64,000 bases of DNA from Allobaculum mucilyticum (GTDB lineage Bacteria; Bacillota_I; Bacilli_A; Erysipelotrichales; Erysipelotrichaceae), in NCBI RefSeq assembly GCF_022701195.1, contig NZ_CP078089.1:992001-1056000 (forward strand), given 5' to 3'. Shown here piece after piece: positions 25,029-33,012 of the stretch; the stretch's first letter is position 1, and each line of letters opens with the position of its first letter. The position numbers were made by a program, and so were the translations under genes. The notes beneath the pieces are model-generated. The model was not told the origin of the DNA. It saw only the letters and a list, made by a program, of their open reading frames with translations, and ran no database searches.

Positions 25029-26417
25029 TTAGGCCGACTGCATGGCCTGGGAACTTTGTGCAGTCTGTTCTTCCCTTTGTTTCGTGCTCAGTTTCTGATA
25101 CCTGCGCACATACAGAACGATCGCAAGCAGGATGGAGAGTACATCGGCTGCCGGCTGTGCCCAGACAAGTCCGGTAATGCCCATAGCTGCTTTGAGGATA
25201 AACAGAGCCGGAATGTAGATCAGTCCCTGGCGGCTGATGGCGATGATCAGCGATTCAACAGCCGCTCCCATTGCCTGCAGGGCGTTGACCAGAACATAGA
25301 ACACGCCAAACAGGAAACTGGTTGTCAGCAGGATATCGACAAACTGAACCGCATAGTCATATGCAGTCGCATCCGTCAGGAAAGCCGAAACAATCTGACC
25401 GGCAAACAGATAGCAGAGTACTGTAAGTACCACGCCAAGAATCAGAGAAAAGGTAATGGAGAAGCGGAACACGTCTTTAAATCGTTTCCACAGCTTAGCT
25501 CCGACGCAGTAGCCAAGAAGCGGCTGAACACCCTGTCCAAGTCCTGTGCAGATCATTCCTGTGATGGTGATAACCTTCATGGCAACACCGATTCCGGCAA
25601 CAGCCATATCGCCGTACTCAGCCATCTGGCTGTTCACGACAATCTGTGAAATGCTCATCAGCAGAGTACCAAGAGCAGCAGGAATACCAATGATCAGAAC
25701 ACTGCTGCACACTTTGTCTTTCATGGTGCAGTCCTTCAGAGAAATGCTCAGGCTGGATTTTCCGCTCAGATAAAAAAGGATGTAGCAGGCGGCACCAATG
25801 ACGTTTCCGATGACGGTCGCAATCGCTGCACCGGCAATATTCCAGCCAAATCCTAAAATCATCAGCGGATCCAGGATGACGTTAATCAGATTGCCAAGCA
25901 CCTGTCCCATCATTGCTTTTCCGGATTCGCCTTCAGCACGGATGACGTTGGAATAGCAGTTTGAAATCAGAACAAACGGTCCGCTCAGCGAAACGATAGT
26001 CAGATACGTTTTTGCAAGATCCCATGTTTCCGCACTCGCACCGATCAGGCCCAGAATCGGATCCATGAAAATCAGAAACAGTGCGCTCATGCAGATGCCG
26101 ACAACGACGCAGCTCCACATGCAGAAGGAGCAGACTTTTCTGGCATGATCCTTTCTTCCCTCTCCAAGCGCTCTTGAAATAACGGATGTTCCGCCGATGC
26201 CAAAGATCGTTCCGGCACCCATAAAGAGCAGGAAGACCGGCGTTGCCAGAGAGACAGCGGCTACCTGATAGGCATCGTGGGTCTGTCCGATAAAAAAGGT
26301 ATCGGCCAGGTTGTAGACCAGTACCATCAGCATCGCTGCCATAGCCGGCAGCGCGTTTTTGAGTACGGCCTTCGGAACTGGCGCCGATCTGAATATTTCC
26401 AGTGATTTTTCTTCCAT
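25029..26417 (-). CDS. MATE family multidrug efflux transporter, 462 aa
   Basis: A twelve-segment membrane exporter, usually driven by Na+ or H+ gradients. Family features: LPAMAAMLMVLVYNLADTFFIG near residue 24, then SVISRALGEGRKDHARKV, and in the second half GLGQGVQPLLGYCVGAKLWKR, the repeated half-motif. It is closest in pattern to the MepA/DinF-like clostridial branch. AAAGGA precedes the start. A MarR regulator lies immediately upstream, and a shared palindrome stands before both genes, so drug-responsive repression is likely. Confidence 0.9.
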   Translation of the reverse strand: MEEKSLEIFRSAPVPKAVLKNALPAMAAMLMVLVYNLADTFFIGQTHDAYQVAAVSLATPVFLLFMGAGTIFGIGGTSVISRALGEGRKDHARKVCSFCMWSCVVVGICMSALFLIFMDPILGLIGASAETWDLAKTYLTIVSLSGPFVLISNCYSNVIRAEGESGKAMMGQVLGNLINVILDPLMILGFGWNIAGAAIATVIGNVIGAACYILFYLSGKSSLSISLKDCTMKDKVCSSVLIIGIPAALGTLLMSISQIVVNSQMAEYGDMAVAGIGVAMKVITITGMICTGLGQGVQPLLGYCVGAKLWKRFKDVFRFSITFSLILGVVLTVLCYLFAGQIVSAFLTDATAYDYAVQFVDILLTTSFLFGVFYVLVNALQAMGAAVESLIIAISRQGLIYIPALFILKAAMGITGLVWAQPAADVLSILLAIVLYVRRYQKLSTKQREEQTAQSSQAMQSA

Positions 26418-26477
26418 TCTTCTGTTCCTTTCTTATAGTTCGTCCTGTTTTTGCTTCTTATGTTTTTGTTTTCATTT

Positions 26478-26493
26478 CAATAGCATGCGATTG
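26478..26493. promoter_or_regulatory. candidate MarR operator ahead of the MATE gene
   Basis: CAATAGCATGCGATTG is a near-perfect palindrome. It matches the palindrome at 27077-27092 before marR at 13 of 16 positions when aligned in the same sense. A weaker match lies at 26544-26559. Confidence 0.55.
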
Positions 26494-26574
26494 TTTGAAG
26501 CAGAGAAACTGTTCACTCGAAGCGAACCTGTTCCATCACTTTTAAAAGCATGCGTTTGATTTGAGTTGAAAGAA

Positions 26575-26597
26575 GACCCGCCAATAAAATGCGGGCT
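26575..26597 (-). terminator. probable terminator at the end of marR
   Basis: Stem CCCGC/GCGGG adjoining the stop codon, with a T/C-rich tail on the minus strand. It is weak, so some read-through into the MATE gene is possible. Confidence 0.5.
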
Positions 26598-27023
26598 TCA
26601 TCGGATGTTTTCATACGCCCGCATGAGCAGGGCGTTCAATGCCGTCTTATCCTCTTCAGAGAATCCCTGAAGAAGAAGTTTTTCCATATTCTCCATATCT
26701 TCCTTCGCTTCCTGGCAGCATCTCTCTCCTTCGGCAGTCACTCTCAGCAGTTTCATGCGACGGTCCTCAGGATCTGTATAGCTTTCAACCAGATTTTTTG
26801 CGGCCATCCGGTTGATGATGCCTGCACAGGTCGACTGAGCTACACCCAGGATCTTTTCGAGTTCTTTAAAGGAGCAGGTCTTCTTTTTTCTTTCATCCAG
26901 TGACAGAAGAACCCATACCTGAACCAGCGTCAGACTGTTCTGACGGAGCATATTGTTGGCACGCCGTTCAATTGCTTCATTGAGCATTTTGATCAGCTGT
27001 CCGACATCCTGTTTCTCGTTCAT
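26598..27023 (-). CDS. MarR family transcriptional regulator, 141 aa
   Basis: Winged-helix repressor. The helix-turn-helix is near residues 55-80 (FKELEKILGVAQSTCAGIINRM) followed by the wing with DPEDRRMKLLRVTAEG, the classic MarR signature. The ATG at 27023 is preferred over an upstream codon at 27074 because GGAGG is correctly placed. It is directly upstream of the MATE gene and in the same orientation. The palindrome at 27077-27092 overlaps its predicted -35 box, pointing to autoregulation. Confidence 0.9.
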   Translation of the reverse strand: MNEKQDVGQLIKMLNEAIERRANNMLRQNSLTLVQVWVLLSLDERKKKTCSFKELEKILGVAQSTCAGIINRMAAKNLVESYTDPEDRRMKLLRVTAEGERCCQEAKEDMENMEKLLLQGFSEEDKTALNALLMRAYENIR

Positions 27024-27052
27024 TTCACACCTCCAGCTCTTTTCATAAGCTA

Positions 27053-27092
27053 TCTTAACAATCAAACGCATCATGTCTATCGTACGCTATTG
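27053..27092 (-). promoter_or_regulatory. predicted marR promoter with overlapping palindromic operator
   Basis: On the minus strand TAGACA and TAAGAT are separated by 16 bp. The palindromic site CAATAGCGTACGATAG (27077-27092) overlaps the -35 box. Confidence 0.55.
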
Positions 27093-27280
27093 TTTTTTTG
27101 CAGGAAAAATCACCGCTGAGTTTTTCTCTGCGCGCTGCATGGCTTTCAGAAAACAGCCGTACCACGGATCACTCCTCTCAGGAATAGAGCGAGCGGGGAG
27201 TCTTTCGGGCGGATTGTTCCCAGGGATGATTTGGTTTAGCGATAATAGATTCAGAAATATCATTGGAAAGGGGATTTTTT

Positions 27281-27826
27281 ATGAAACGCTATCTGTTTAA
27301 CCCATCAACGAAGGACTCTCTTGTCCTCGGTCTGCTCTACCTGATTTGTGGTCTGGCCCTGTGCTTCTGTCAGGGAAGTCTGCTGGTCACAATCGTACGC
27401 ATCATCGGTATCATTGCGATCGTCTTTGGATGCTGGGAGATGTATGTCTATTTTGGACTCCACAAATCGACTGACATGTCTCCGATGATCATGGGCATTC
27501 CTGCTCTGATCGTCGGTCTGATCTTTGCATTCTTCCCGCAGATGGTCATTAACTTCTTCCCTGTTGTCGCCGGTATTCTGTTCATCATCAACTCGATCAC
27601 ACAGATTCAGGGTTCTCTTGTCATGCGCTCCTATCAGATGAGCGGCTGGATCATTTCTCTGGTTATCGGTCTTTGCACGCTGGCTCTTGGTCTGTTCCTG
27701 GTTATGCGCCCTGCATCCTTCATCAACGCTCTGATGATGATCACTGGAATTGGCCTGATCTGCGAAGCTGTCGTTCTGGTTGTCGATGCCTTCATCCTGC
27801 GCAAAACACCGCACAATAAACGCTAG
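27281..27826 (+). CDS. HdeD/DUF308-family membrane protein, 181 aa
   Basis: Six hydrophobic segments in three pairs, as in HdeD-type proteins, with typical Gly-rich helices (LVLGLLYLICGLAL, LIVGLIFAFFPQ and LVIGLCTLALGLFLVMRP). HdeD is tied to acid resistance in E. coli; the wider family has no defined activity. The ATG at 27281 follows AAAGGGG; an upstream codon at 27263 lacks a site. It is oriented divergently from marR. Confidence 0.8.
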   Translation: MKRYLFNPSTKDSLVLGLLYLICGLALCFCQGSLLVTIVRIIGIIAIVFGCWEMYVYFGLHKSTDMSPMIMGIPALIVGLIFAFFPQMVINFFPVVAGILFIINSITQIQGSLVMRSYQMSGWIISLVIGLCTLALGLFLVMRPASFINALMMITGIGLICEAVVLVVDAFILRKTPHNKR

Positions 27827-27946
27827 TTTCCGTTTTCTCTTCCCTGTCTGCCTGTCGTTCTTCAAAAAGCCCTCCAGATAGTCTCGCCTTAAATTTTGCT
27901 GAGTACTTCAGTAGTCAAATCGGCCTAGAGCGTCTATAAAGGTCTG

Positions 27947-27974
27947 AGCTGTACAGAGATCACTCTGTACAGCT
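27947..27974 (+). promoter_or_regulatory. perfect 12-bp inverted repeat directly before the DUF3955 ribosome site
   Basis: AGCTGTACAGAG (27947-27958) and CTCTGTACAGCT (27963-27974) with a four-base loop; GGGAGG begins at the next base. It could be an operator or an RNA hairpin controlling translation. Confidence 0.6.
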
Positions 27975-27986
27975 GGGAGGTTGAAC

Positions 27987-28262
27987 ATGCATATGCAATT
28001 CTTAATGGGAAAGAAGAATTCCTTTACGAGAACTCCCGGCGTACTGTCTGCTTTCTTCGCAATTGCCGCCATGCTCTGCTTTGGCGCATTTGCGATCATC
28101 GGATCGAGCGTGGATGCCCAGGGCATTCTGCATGAACCGTTCTTCCTGGTTCCTGCAGGCTGCGCCTTTGCGGCTCTCTGCCTGTTCTGTCTGGCAGGTG
28201 CTCTGATTTCCATGGCAGTCTCTGGAAAACGTGCAGGATCCGTCCGTTCAGACAGATCCTGA
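27987..28262 (+). CDS. DUF3955-type small membrane protein, 91 aa
   Basis: Two membrane segments with the conserved middle piece VDAQGILHEPFFLVPAGC that marks DUF3955 proteins. The ATG at 27987 is set by GGGAGG. The C-terminus is basic and probably cytoplasmic. Function unknown. Confidence 0.75.
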   Translation: MHMQFLMGKKNSFTRTPGVLSAFFAIAAMLCFGAFAIIGSSVDAQGILHEPFFLVPAGCAFAALCLFCLAGALISMAVSGKRAGSVRSDRS

Positions 28263-28364
28263 GCTCAAATCTGAATACAGATGTCTAAGTATCTTTTTCT
28301 ATTCTTTCTCTATTTCTTTTATTTCTCTGCTCGTTTTATCATTGAGCAGACTGTATTGAATACA

Positions 28365-28406
28365 GCAGCGATCATACCGGCACTCACCGGCTGACCGCTG
28401 TTTTTG
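28365..28406 (+). terminator. terminator of the DUF3955 gene
   Basis: GC-rich hairpin built on CCGG/CCGG with outer AGCG/CGCT, followed by five T at 28401-28405. IS-C inserted 11 bp further on. Confidence 0.7.
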
Positions 28407-28596
28407 TTTCCTGGTCCAATGTCATTAAGTTAAAGTCGTAAACCTCGCTGAAGTTCCTGAACCAGAGGAGTAGAAGGATTGTTCTAAGAAGAGGAAGCAC
28501 GACGAAAAGGGTAATTTTTTCGTGTTTAAAAAAATCACCCTGTCGTTAATTAGTGCTTTATCAAGCTGTTCTACCTATTTCTTTGCTTTTTCCTTT

Positions 28597-29901
28597 TTAC
28601 CTTCGCGGTCGATCAGGGCGAACAGATTCTGTCTTTCGTTCCAGAAGTTTAATAAGCCCTGCTCCGGTATAGGTTCCTTCATTCCAGAAGAACGATCGAG
28701 TTGCAGCCATAAGAAAGGTAAAGTCGATTTTTCGTTCCGTCTTCCGTTTCACAGCCCGTTCCAGCCGAAGGCGAGTCTTCTTCCTTTTTTCGACGTGATT
28801 ACGGATTCTCGAATTCATGTTGTAAATGGTCATCTTGGCGTACACCTCTCCAATGACCACTTCTTTCTTTCTGCCGTGAATATGTTCCAGGCCCAGCTCT
28901 CTTTTGAGATCTCTGAAACTGATTTCGATCTGCCAGCGCAGCCGGTAGATTTTCTTCAGATCATCCGTGCTGAAGGAATCAGCAGAGAGGTTGGTAAAGA
29001 GTGTAATAAAGGACTCTTTTTCCCCGCATTTAACCTTAAATCTGACTGCTCTTCCATGGAGGGGCAGCTCCGTTACACCGTTTGAAAACTCAGGGTGTTT
29101 TGGATAAGACGAAATGTACTTGTATGTATCCCAGTTCTCCTTAACCTTCTTATTGTTCCTGGAAGTTAAAGTTACATCAAACGGAATGTCATACTCTTCG
29201 GTTTCCGGTGTGGGATAGTGCTTCAGAATACTGGTTGCGGAGGATTCATCTTTGATTCGAATGACGAAGTGTTTTCCGGATTGATCGAGCCGGTGAAATG
29301 TCATGAGGCATTCGTATCCTCTGTCACAGGTGTAGATAACGTTCGGATCTTCGACCCGCTCTGCCAGATCAAGGAAAGCAGAGTCTTCATTCTTCTCGGA
29401 GCCGGGCTGCAGTACCATATCGACGCAGGTGTGATTCAAGACATCGTAAAGCATGTTGGCATGGAAGTAATGGCGCTTTCCGCCTTTCTTGGACCCTCCA
29501 TAAGTCGATAAATCGTTACCGTCAGGCGAGACGCGCAGTTCCGATCCGTCCACGGCCAGAAGCCTGTAACTTTTGAAACGCTCGGTATCAAGATAGCGGA
29601 ATCCCTGGTTCATTCTGTTGAAAACACCGATATATAGAGACGATTTGATTTTCTGTCTTGCCTGGGAGATAGCGGATAAAGAAGCTGAAGACAGAGACGG
29701 ATGAAGCTGTGGGAGTGAAGCACTGATTGACCGGGTATCTGCCCGATAGGAAATAGAGATAACAGGTAACAGGTTCAGATTTCTGTTTCTGGAGAAATCC
29801 GTTTGGGGATTAGAAAAAATTTCAGGTTTACAGATTTCAGCCGCTATTGCGCGGTTAAAAGATCTTCTGAATTTATCGCATAGATTACTGGTGTCAGACA
29901 T
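28597..29901 (-). CDS. IS4-family DDE transposase (IS-C), 434 aa
   Basis: Contains LLAVDGSELRVSPDG (first Asp), IYTCDRGYECLM (second Asp) and IYRLRWQIEISFRDLK (Glu with the complete Y-R-E-K pattern). It is closer in wording to the IS-B enzyme than to IS-A. The ribosome site AAAGGAA lies in the loop of a hairpin (29902-29908 with 29919-29925) directly before the ATG, which may repress translation. The frame is intact. Confidence 0.95.
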   Translation of the reverse strand: MSDTSNLCDKFRRSFNRAIAAEICKPEIFSNPQTDFSRNRNLNLLPVISISYRADTRSISASLPQLHPSLSSASLSAISQARQKIKSSLYIGVFNRMNQGFRYLDTERFKSYRLLAVDGSELRVSPDGNDLSTYGGSKKGGKRHYFHANMLYDVLNHTCVDMVLQPGSEKNEDSAFLDLAERVEDPNVIYTCDRGYECLMTFHRLDQSGKHFVIRIKDESSATSILKHYPTPETEEYDIPFDVTLTSRNNKKVKENWDTYKYISSYPKHPEFSNGVTELPLHGRAVRFKVKCGEKESFITLFTNLSADSFSTDDLKKIYRLRWQIEISFRDLKRELGLEHIHGRKKEVVIGEVYAKMTIYNMNSRIRNHVEKRKKTRLRLERAVKRKTERKIDFTFLMAATRSFFWNEGTYTGAGLIKLLERKTESVRPDRPRR

Positions 29902-30048
29902 AGGTGATTTTTCCTTTCATCACCTGACTGGCCGCTACGCGGCCGCACGGCGGGGTGAAAAAAAACAACATTTAGAACCAACAAAATCAATTTATGCAAA
30001 ATAAAAACCAGTTTTTACGACTAGCAAAAACTGGTTTTATAAGCCTTG

Positions 30049-30087
30049 AAAAAAGAGGACCTCTTCTTAGTGCGATTGGAGATCCTC
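30049..30087 (-). terminator. inward-facing terminator at the 5' end of IS-C
   Basis: Stem GAGGATCTC/GAGGTCCTC on the minus strand (one G-T pair), followed by six T. Confidence 0.75.
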
Positions 30088-30121
30088 GTTCGAAATTAAC
30101 TTAATGACATTGTTCCTGGTC

Positions 30122-30502
30122 TGAAGAAAAATGAAGAACAGAAGATCCGCCAGCATAAAACGGCTGTTTTTGTGGATCACCGATGTGGATCATCCACGGA
30201 AAACAGCCGTCTGGTTCGAATTCTGCCATCAAAGCGTCTGCCAAAAATTCCCATGATCTGATGTAACTCGTGTTTTTTCGCACTGGTCTGAAAGCGGAGT
30301 CAGGAAGCAGAAACGCAAAAAAACGTGAAATTATCTTCACTGATGTTAAGAATAAAAACGAGGTGAAAAGATTGCACCGCCATGGTATGCTTTCAATCAC
30401 GCTGATTATGAATTTAATTTTTAATTATATTCCACAAAAATCGTTAAAAGAGAACAACCAACCGATTTACCGTGTAAATCAGCAAGTTTAAGGAGAAAAG
30501 AT
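30122..30502. other. intergenic region ahead of the second DUF5648 gene
   Basis: It holds a long hairpin, ACGGCTGTTTT near 30160 with AAAACAGCCGT ending at 30210. The last 120 bp are AT-rich and probably contain the promoter of the following gene. No coding frame is supported. Confidence 0.5.
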
Positions 30503-32104
30503 ATGAAAAATACCATTTTTCTGATGAGTGCTTCTATGGTTATGGGCACAGCAGGAATGGCTGTTCAGCCTTCCATGATCTTTGCTCAGGAAGAGCCGGC
30601 AGACTTCGACAGCGAAACAGCTCTGCTTGAACAGTACCTGCTTGAAGAAGGCATGGATCCGACACCGTTCCGTAACGGAACTGATGTTAAGTGCAGTCTG
30701 ACCATCGATACAAAAGCAGACGGCGTTGTTACCAGCACACTGCTTTATCAGCCAGGAAAAGAAATGACACAGATTCAGATTGGCGGCGATCTGAACATGA
30801 AAAACGTCTGGAACAACTACGTAACCTTCCGGACAATGTATACACTGACTCACTCTAAAGAGGAGTTCTATACAAAGTCGCTTACAGCCAGCTACGCTTA
30901 CACCTTCCAGGTTAACCCGGATATCGTTTCCGTAAACGAAGATATCCTGTGCAGCACAGATGCATGGCAGGAAGTTTTCGCTGAATCCAACAAAGAAAAC
31001 GGCGCAGGCTTCTTCAAATTCATGAAGTGTACTGAAGCTTCCTACGATGCAGCAACCGGCGTTGTTACCGTCCGCTTTACAATCGATGAAAACGGAACAG
31101 GCAAAGTGTCTACCCGCACCCTCGAAAACGACAAAACAACCCGTCCGGCGAACATCCACGCGTATTCCCCGGAAGGCGCATTCTTCATCAAAAATGAAGA
31201 CTTCAAAAAAGGCGGACAGGCTGTTCTTGAAACCGCAACATTCAAAGGCCAGATCGACCTGGATCCATGGATGGCTCTTGTATTCCCGATTCGCTTTGAA
31301 GGCGTCATCGTTCAGACTGGCATGAACCTCGACGTACCAGCCGGCACTGTTGCTTTCAACATTGAAAACGGAACATGGAGTGACGGTACGACCGATACAA
31401 AAACTGTCCTCATTGACATGGATATGGTGAACAAAGACGGTCAGTCCTTTGCGGCTGGTACTCTGCTTAACGACCACATTCCCTGCGGCATGAAGGCAGC
31501 AGAAGGTTTTGATCAGGCGTCCGGAAAATGGACAACTGAACTCAACCTGGACGAAAACGGAACCGTTCTTGCACCGGAAGGCGAGCTGAGCGCATCCTAC
31601 ACCTATTCTTTCGACAAAATCGAAGAACCAGGCGACGATGACAATGATGTAGACAACGGAGGCGGAGACGACACAATCGAACCTGATAAAGTCGTTGAAC
31701 TGCACCGTCTGTACAACCCGAACTCCGGTGAACATCTGTTCACCATCGATGTCCGTGAAAAAGACTTCCTCGATGAAAACGGCTGGGACTACGAAGGCGT
31801 ATCCTGGACTGCTCCGGAAATTTCCGATCTGCCAGTTTACCGCGTTTACAACCCGAACAACGGTGATCACCACTACACGCTCGATGAGCGCGAAGCAGCT
31901 GTTCTGACATCCATCGGCTGGGAGTATGAAGGCATCGCCTGGTATTCCAATGCGCATGGTCAGGGCACACCGGTTTACCGTACTTACAACCCGAATGCAA
32001 ACCAGGCTGGTTCTCACCACTTCACCCAGAGCCGCAAAGAAACCGAACATCTGATTTCTAAAGGCTGGCTTGGCGAAGGCATCGCCTGGTGGTCTGCTGA
32101 ATAG
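30503..32104 (+). CDS. secreted DUF5648-repeat protein, 533 aa
   Basis: Exported protein with a signal peptide at 1-28 (ends IFAQ). Residues about 30-370 form an unrecognised region rich in beta-strand-like sequence. An acidic linker (about 372-395, Asp/Glu/Gly-rich) leads to three DUF5648-type repeats to the end (HRLYNPNSGEHLFT, YRVYNPNNGDHHYT, YRTYNPNANQAGSHHFT, each closing with an Ile/Val-Ala/Ser-Trp motif). The repeats are of the same kind as in the protein at 3673. No LPxTG or membrane anchor is present. AAGGAG precedes the ATG. Binding to a cell-surface or host glycan is a guess. Confidence 0.8.
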   Translation: MKNTIFLMSASMVMGTAGMAVQPSMIFAQEEPADFDSETALLEQYLLEEGMDPTPFRNGTDVKCSLTIDTKADGVVTSTLLYQPGKEMTQIQIGGDLNMKNVWNNYVTFRTMYTLTHSKEEFYTKSLTASYAYTFQVNPDIVSVNEDILCSTDAWQEVFAESNKENGAGFFKFMKCTEASYDAATGVVTVRFTIDENGTGKVSTRTLENDKTTRPANIHAYSPEGAFFIKNEDFKKGGQAVLETATFKGQIDLDPWMALVFPIRFEGVIVQTGMNLDVPAGTVAFNIENGTWSDGTTDTKTVLIDMDMVNKDGQSFAAGTLLNDHIPCGMKAAEGFDQASGKWTTELNLDENGTVLAPEGELSASYTYSFDKIEEPGDDDNDVDNGGGDDTIEPDKVVELHRLYNPNSGEHLFTIDVREKDFLDENGWDYEGVSWTAPEISDLPVYRVYNPNNGDHHYTLDEREAAVLTSIGWEYEGIAWYSNAHGQGTPVYRTYNPNANQAGSHHFTQSRKETEHLISKGWLGEGIAWWSAE

Positions 32105-32149
32105 TCAGCACCTGATCCAACAGACTTTAAGAGAATTTCAATGATCTTT

Positions 32150-32196
32150 ACGCGATGATTGCCCCCTTGATGGGCGGCTATTCATCGCGTTTTCTT
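32150..32196 (+). terminator. terminator of the DUF5648 gene
   Basis: Stem ACGCGATGA/TCATCGCGT enclosing an inner GCCC/GGGC stem, then a T-rich tail. Confidence 0.82.
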
Positions 32197-32227
32197 TTGC
32201 GCCAGGCGCCCTGTTCTTCACGCAATA

Positions 32228-32266
32228 GAAAAGCGCGGACCTTCGAATCAATCTCGAAAGTCCGCG
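32228..32266 (-). terminator. terminator of the 209-aa gene
   Basis: Stem CGCGGAC.TTCGA paired with TCGA..GTCCGCG, then CTTTTC on the minus strand. Confidence 0.75.
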
Positions 32267-32291
32267 TATTGTATCTGGATAGGGATGTGGA

Positions 32292-32921
32292 TTACAGAGC
32301 TGAAAACGTGCTGATCAGTCCCTGTTCAAAAAGGACATCCTTGAGAAGAGAAAGCTCATTGACGGAAATGCGGTCAAACTCCGCTCTCTGTAAAAAGACA
32401 AGAACCTGTCCAAGCTGCGAGCAGAGCGCATCAAACTGTTCCGGATCTTCAAGCTTCGCTTTCAGTGCAGCCTGCCCTTCTGGTGTTGAAAGAGCCTGGG
32501 CGTACTGCGGCAGCGTTGTCATCTGCGCAAGAGCAAAAGCCGGATTGACGTCTGTTAACAGAGGGGCGACGTGCTTACGGAGCATCGTCAGAACGGCTTT
32601 GGCATAGAAAAGCGCTGCGCCGCTCTGGTCGGCATCATCGACGTCTTCGTAATAGCCCTCAAGATCTACAGCGCTCTCAAGCTGCTCAAGCGTTGTGCTG
32701 TCGAGTCTGGAAAGGAGCTCTTCATCAATGCCGAGCGCTTCTTCCAGGCTCTGTTCGTCTTCGTTTTCTTCCCGGATTTCCTGCGCTGTGGCAGCCATGG
32801 CATCAGTATCCATTTTGCCCATCATCTGCGCAGCAGTATCCATCATCTGTTTCTTTTCTTCATCGCTCATTGTGGCAAGGATGCGCTCAACCGCGGAGAA
32901 ATCAAAATCGAAAAGTCCCAT
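32292..32921 (-). CDS. uncharacterised acidic protein, 209 aa
   Basis: Soluble, helical, Met- and Glu-rich protein starting MGLFDFDFSAVERIL. I do not recognise a family. There is no signal peptide, membrane segment or Cys motif. AGAGGA stands before the ATG. It is downstream of prfB on the same strand but a terminator (32975-33003) lies between them, so it has its own transcript. Confidence 0.7.
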   Translation of the reverse strand: MGLFDFDFSAVERILATMSDEEKKQMMDTAAQMMGKMDTDAMAATAQEIREENEDEQSLEEALGIDEELLSRLDSTTLEQLESAVDLEGYYEDVDDADQSGAALFYAKAVLTMLRKHVAPLLTDVNPAFALAQMTTLPQYAQALSTPEGQAALKAKLEDPEQFDALCSQLGQVLVFLQRAEFDRISVNELSLLKDVLFEQGLISTFSAL

Positions 32922-32974
32922 AGGTAAATGATCTGTCCTCTCTATTGATCTGTGTTCTGCAGGAAGGCAGAAAC

Positions 32975-33003
32975 AGAAAACAGCTGTCCGCGCGGACAGC
33001 TGT
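32975..33003 (-). terminator. terminator of prfB
   Basis: The perfect 24-bp palindrome 32980-33003 (ACAGCTGTCCGC and its complement) followed by TTTTCTG on the minus strand. Confidence 0.85.
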
Positions 33004-33012
33004 CTGGAATCA

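Larger units (their letters stand above)
28417..30112 (-). mobile_element. IS-C, complete IS4-type insertion sequence (1696 bp)
   Basis: Ends begin CAATGTCATTAAGTTAA on both sides. A 9-bp direct repeat TTCCTGGTC flanks it at 28408-28416 and 30113-30121. It carries a transposase related to, but distinct from, those of IS-A and IS-B. An inward terminator (30049-30087) and a further hairpin (30004-30038) stand at the 5' end. Confidence 0.94.

Noticed and set aside
30101-30400. 99-codon minus-strand frame next to IS-C
   Set aside because: It starts with GTG without a ribosome site and runs into the IS terminus; no known family.
30488-32050. 520-codon frame opposite the second DUF5648 gene
   Set aside because: Antisense shadow; the plus-strand gene has a signal peptide, a ribosome site and a terminator.
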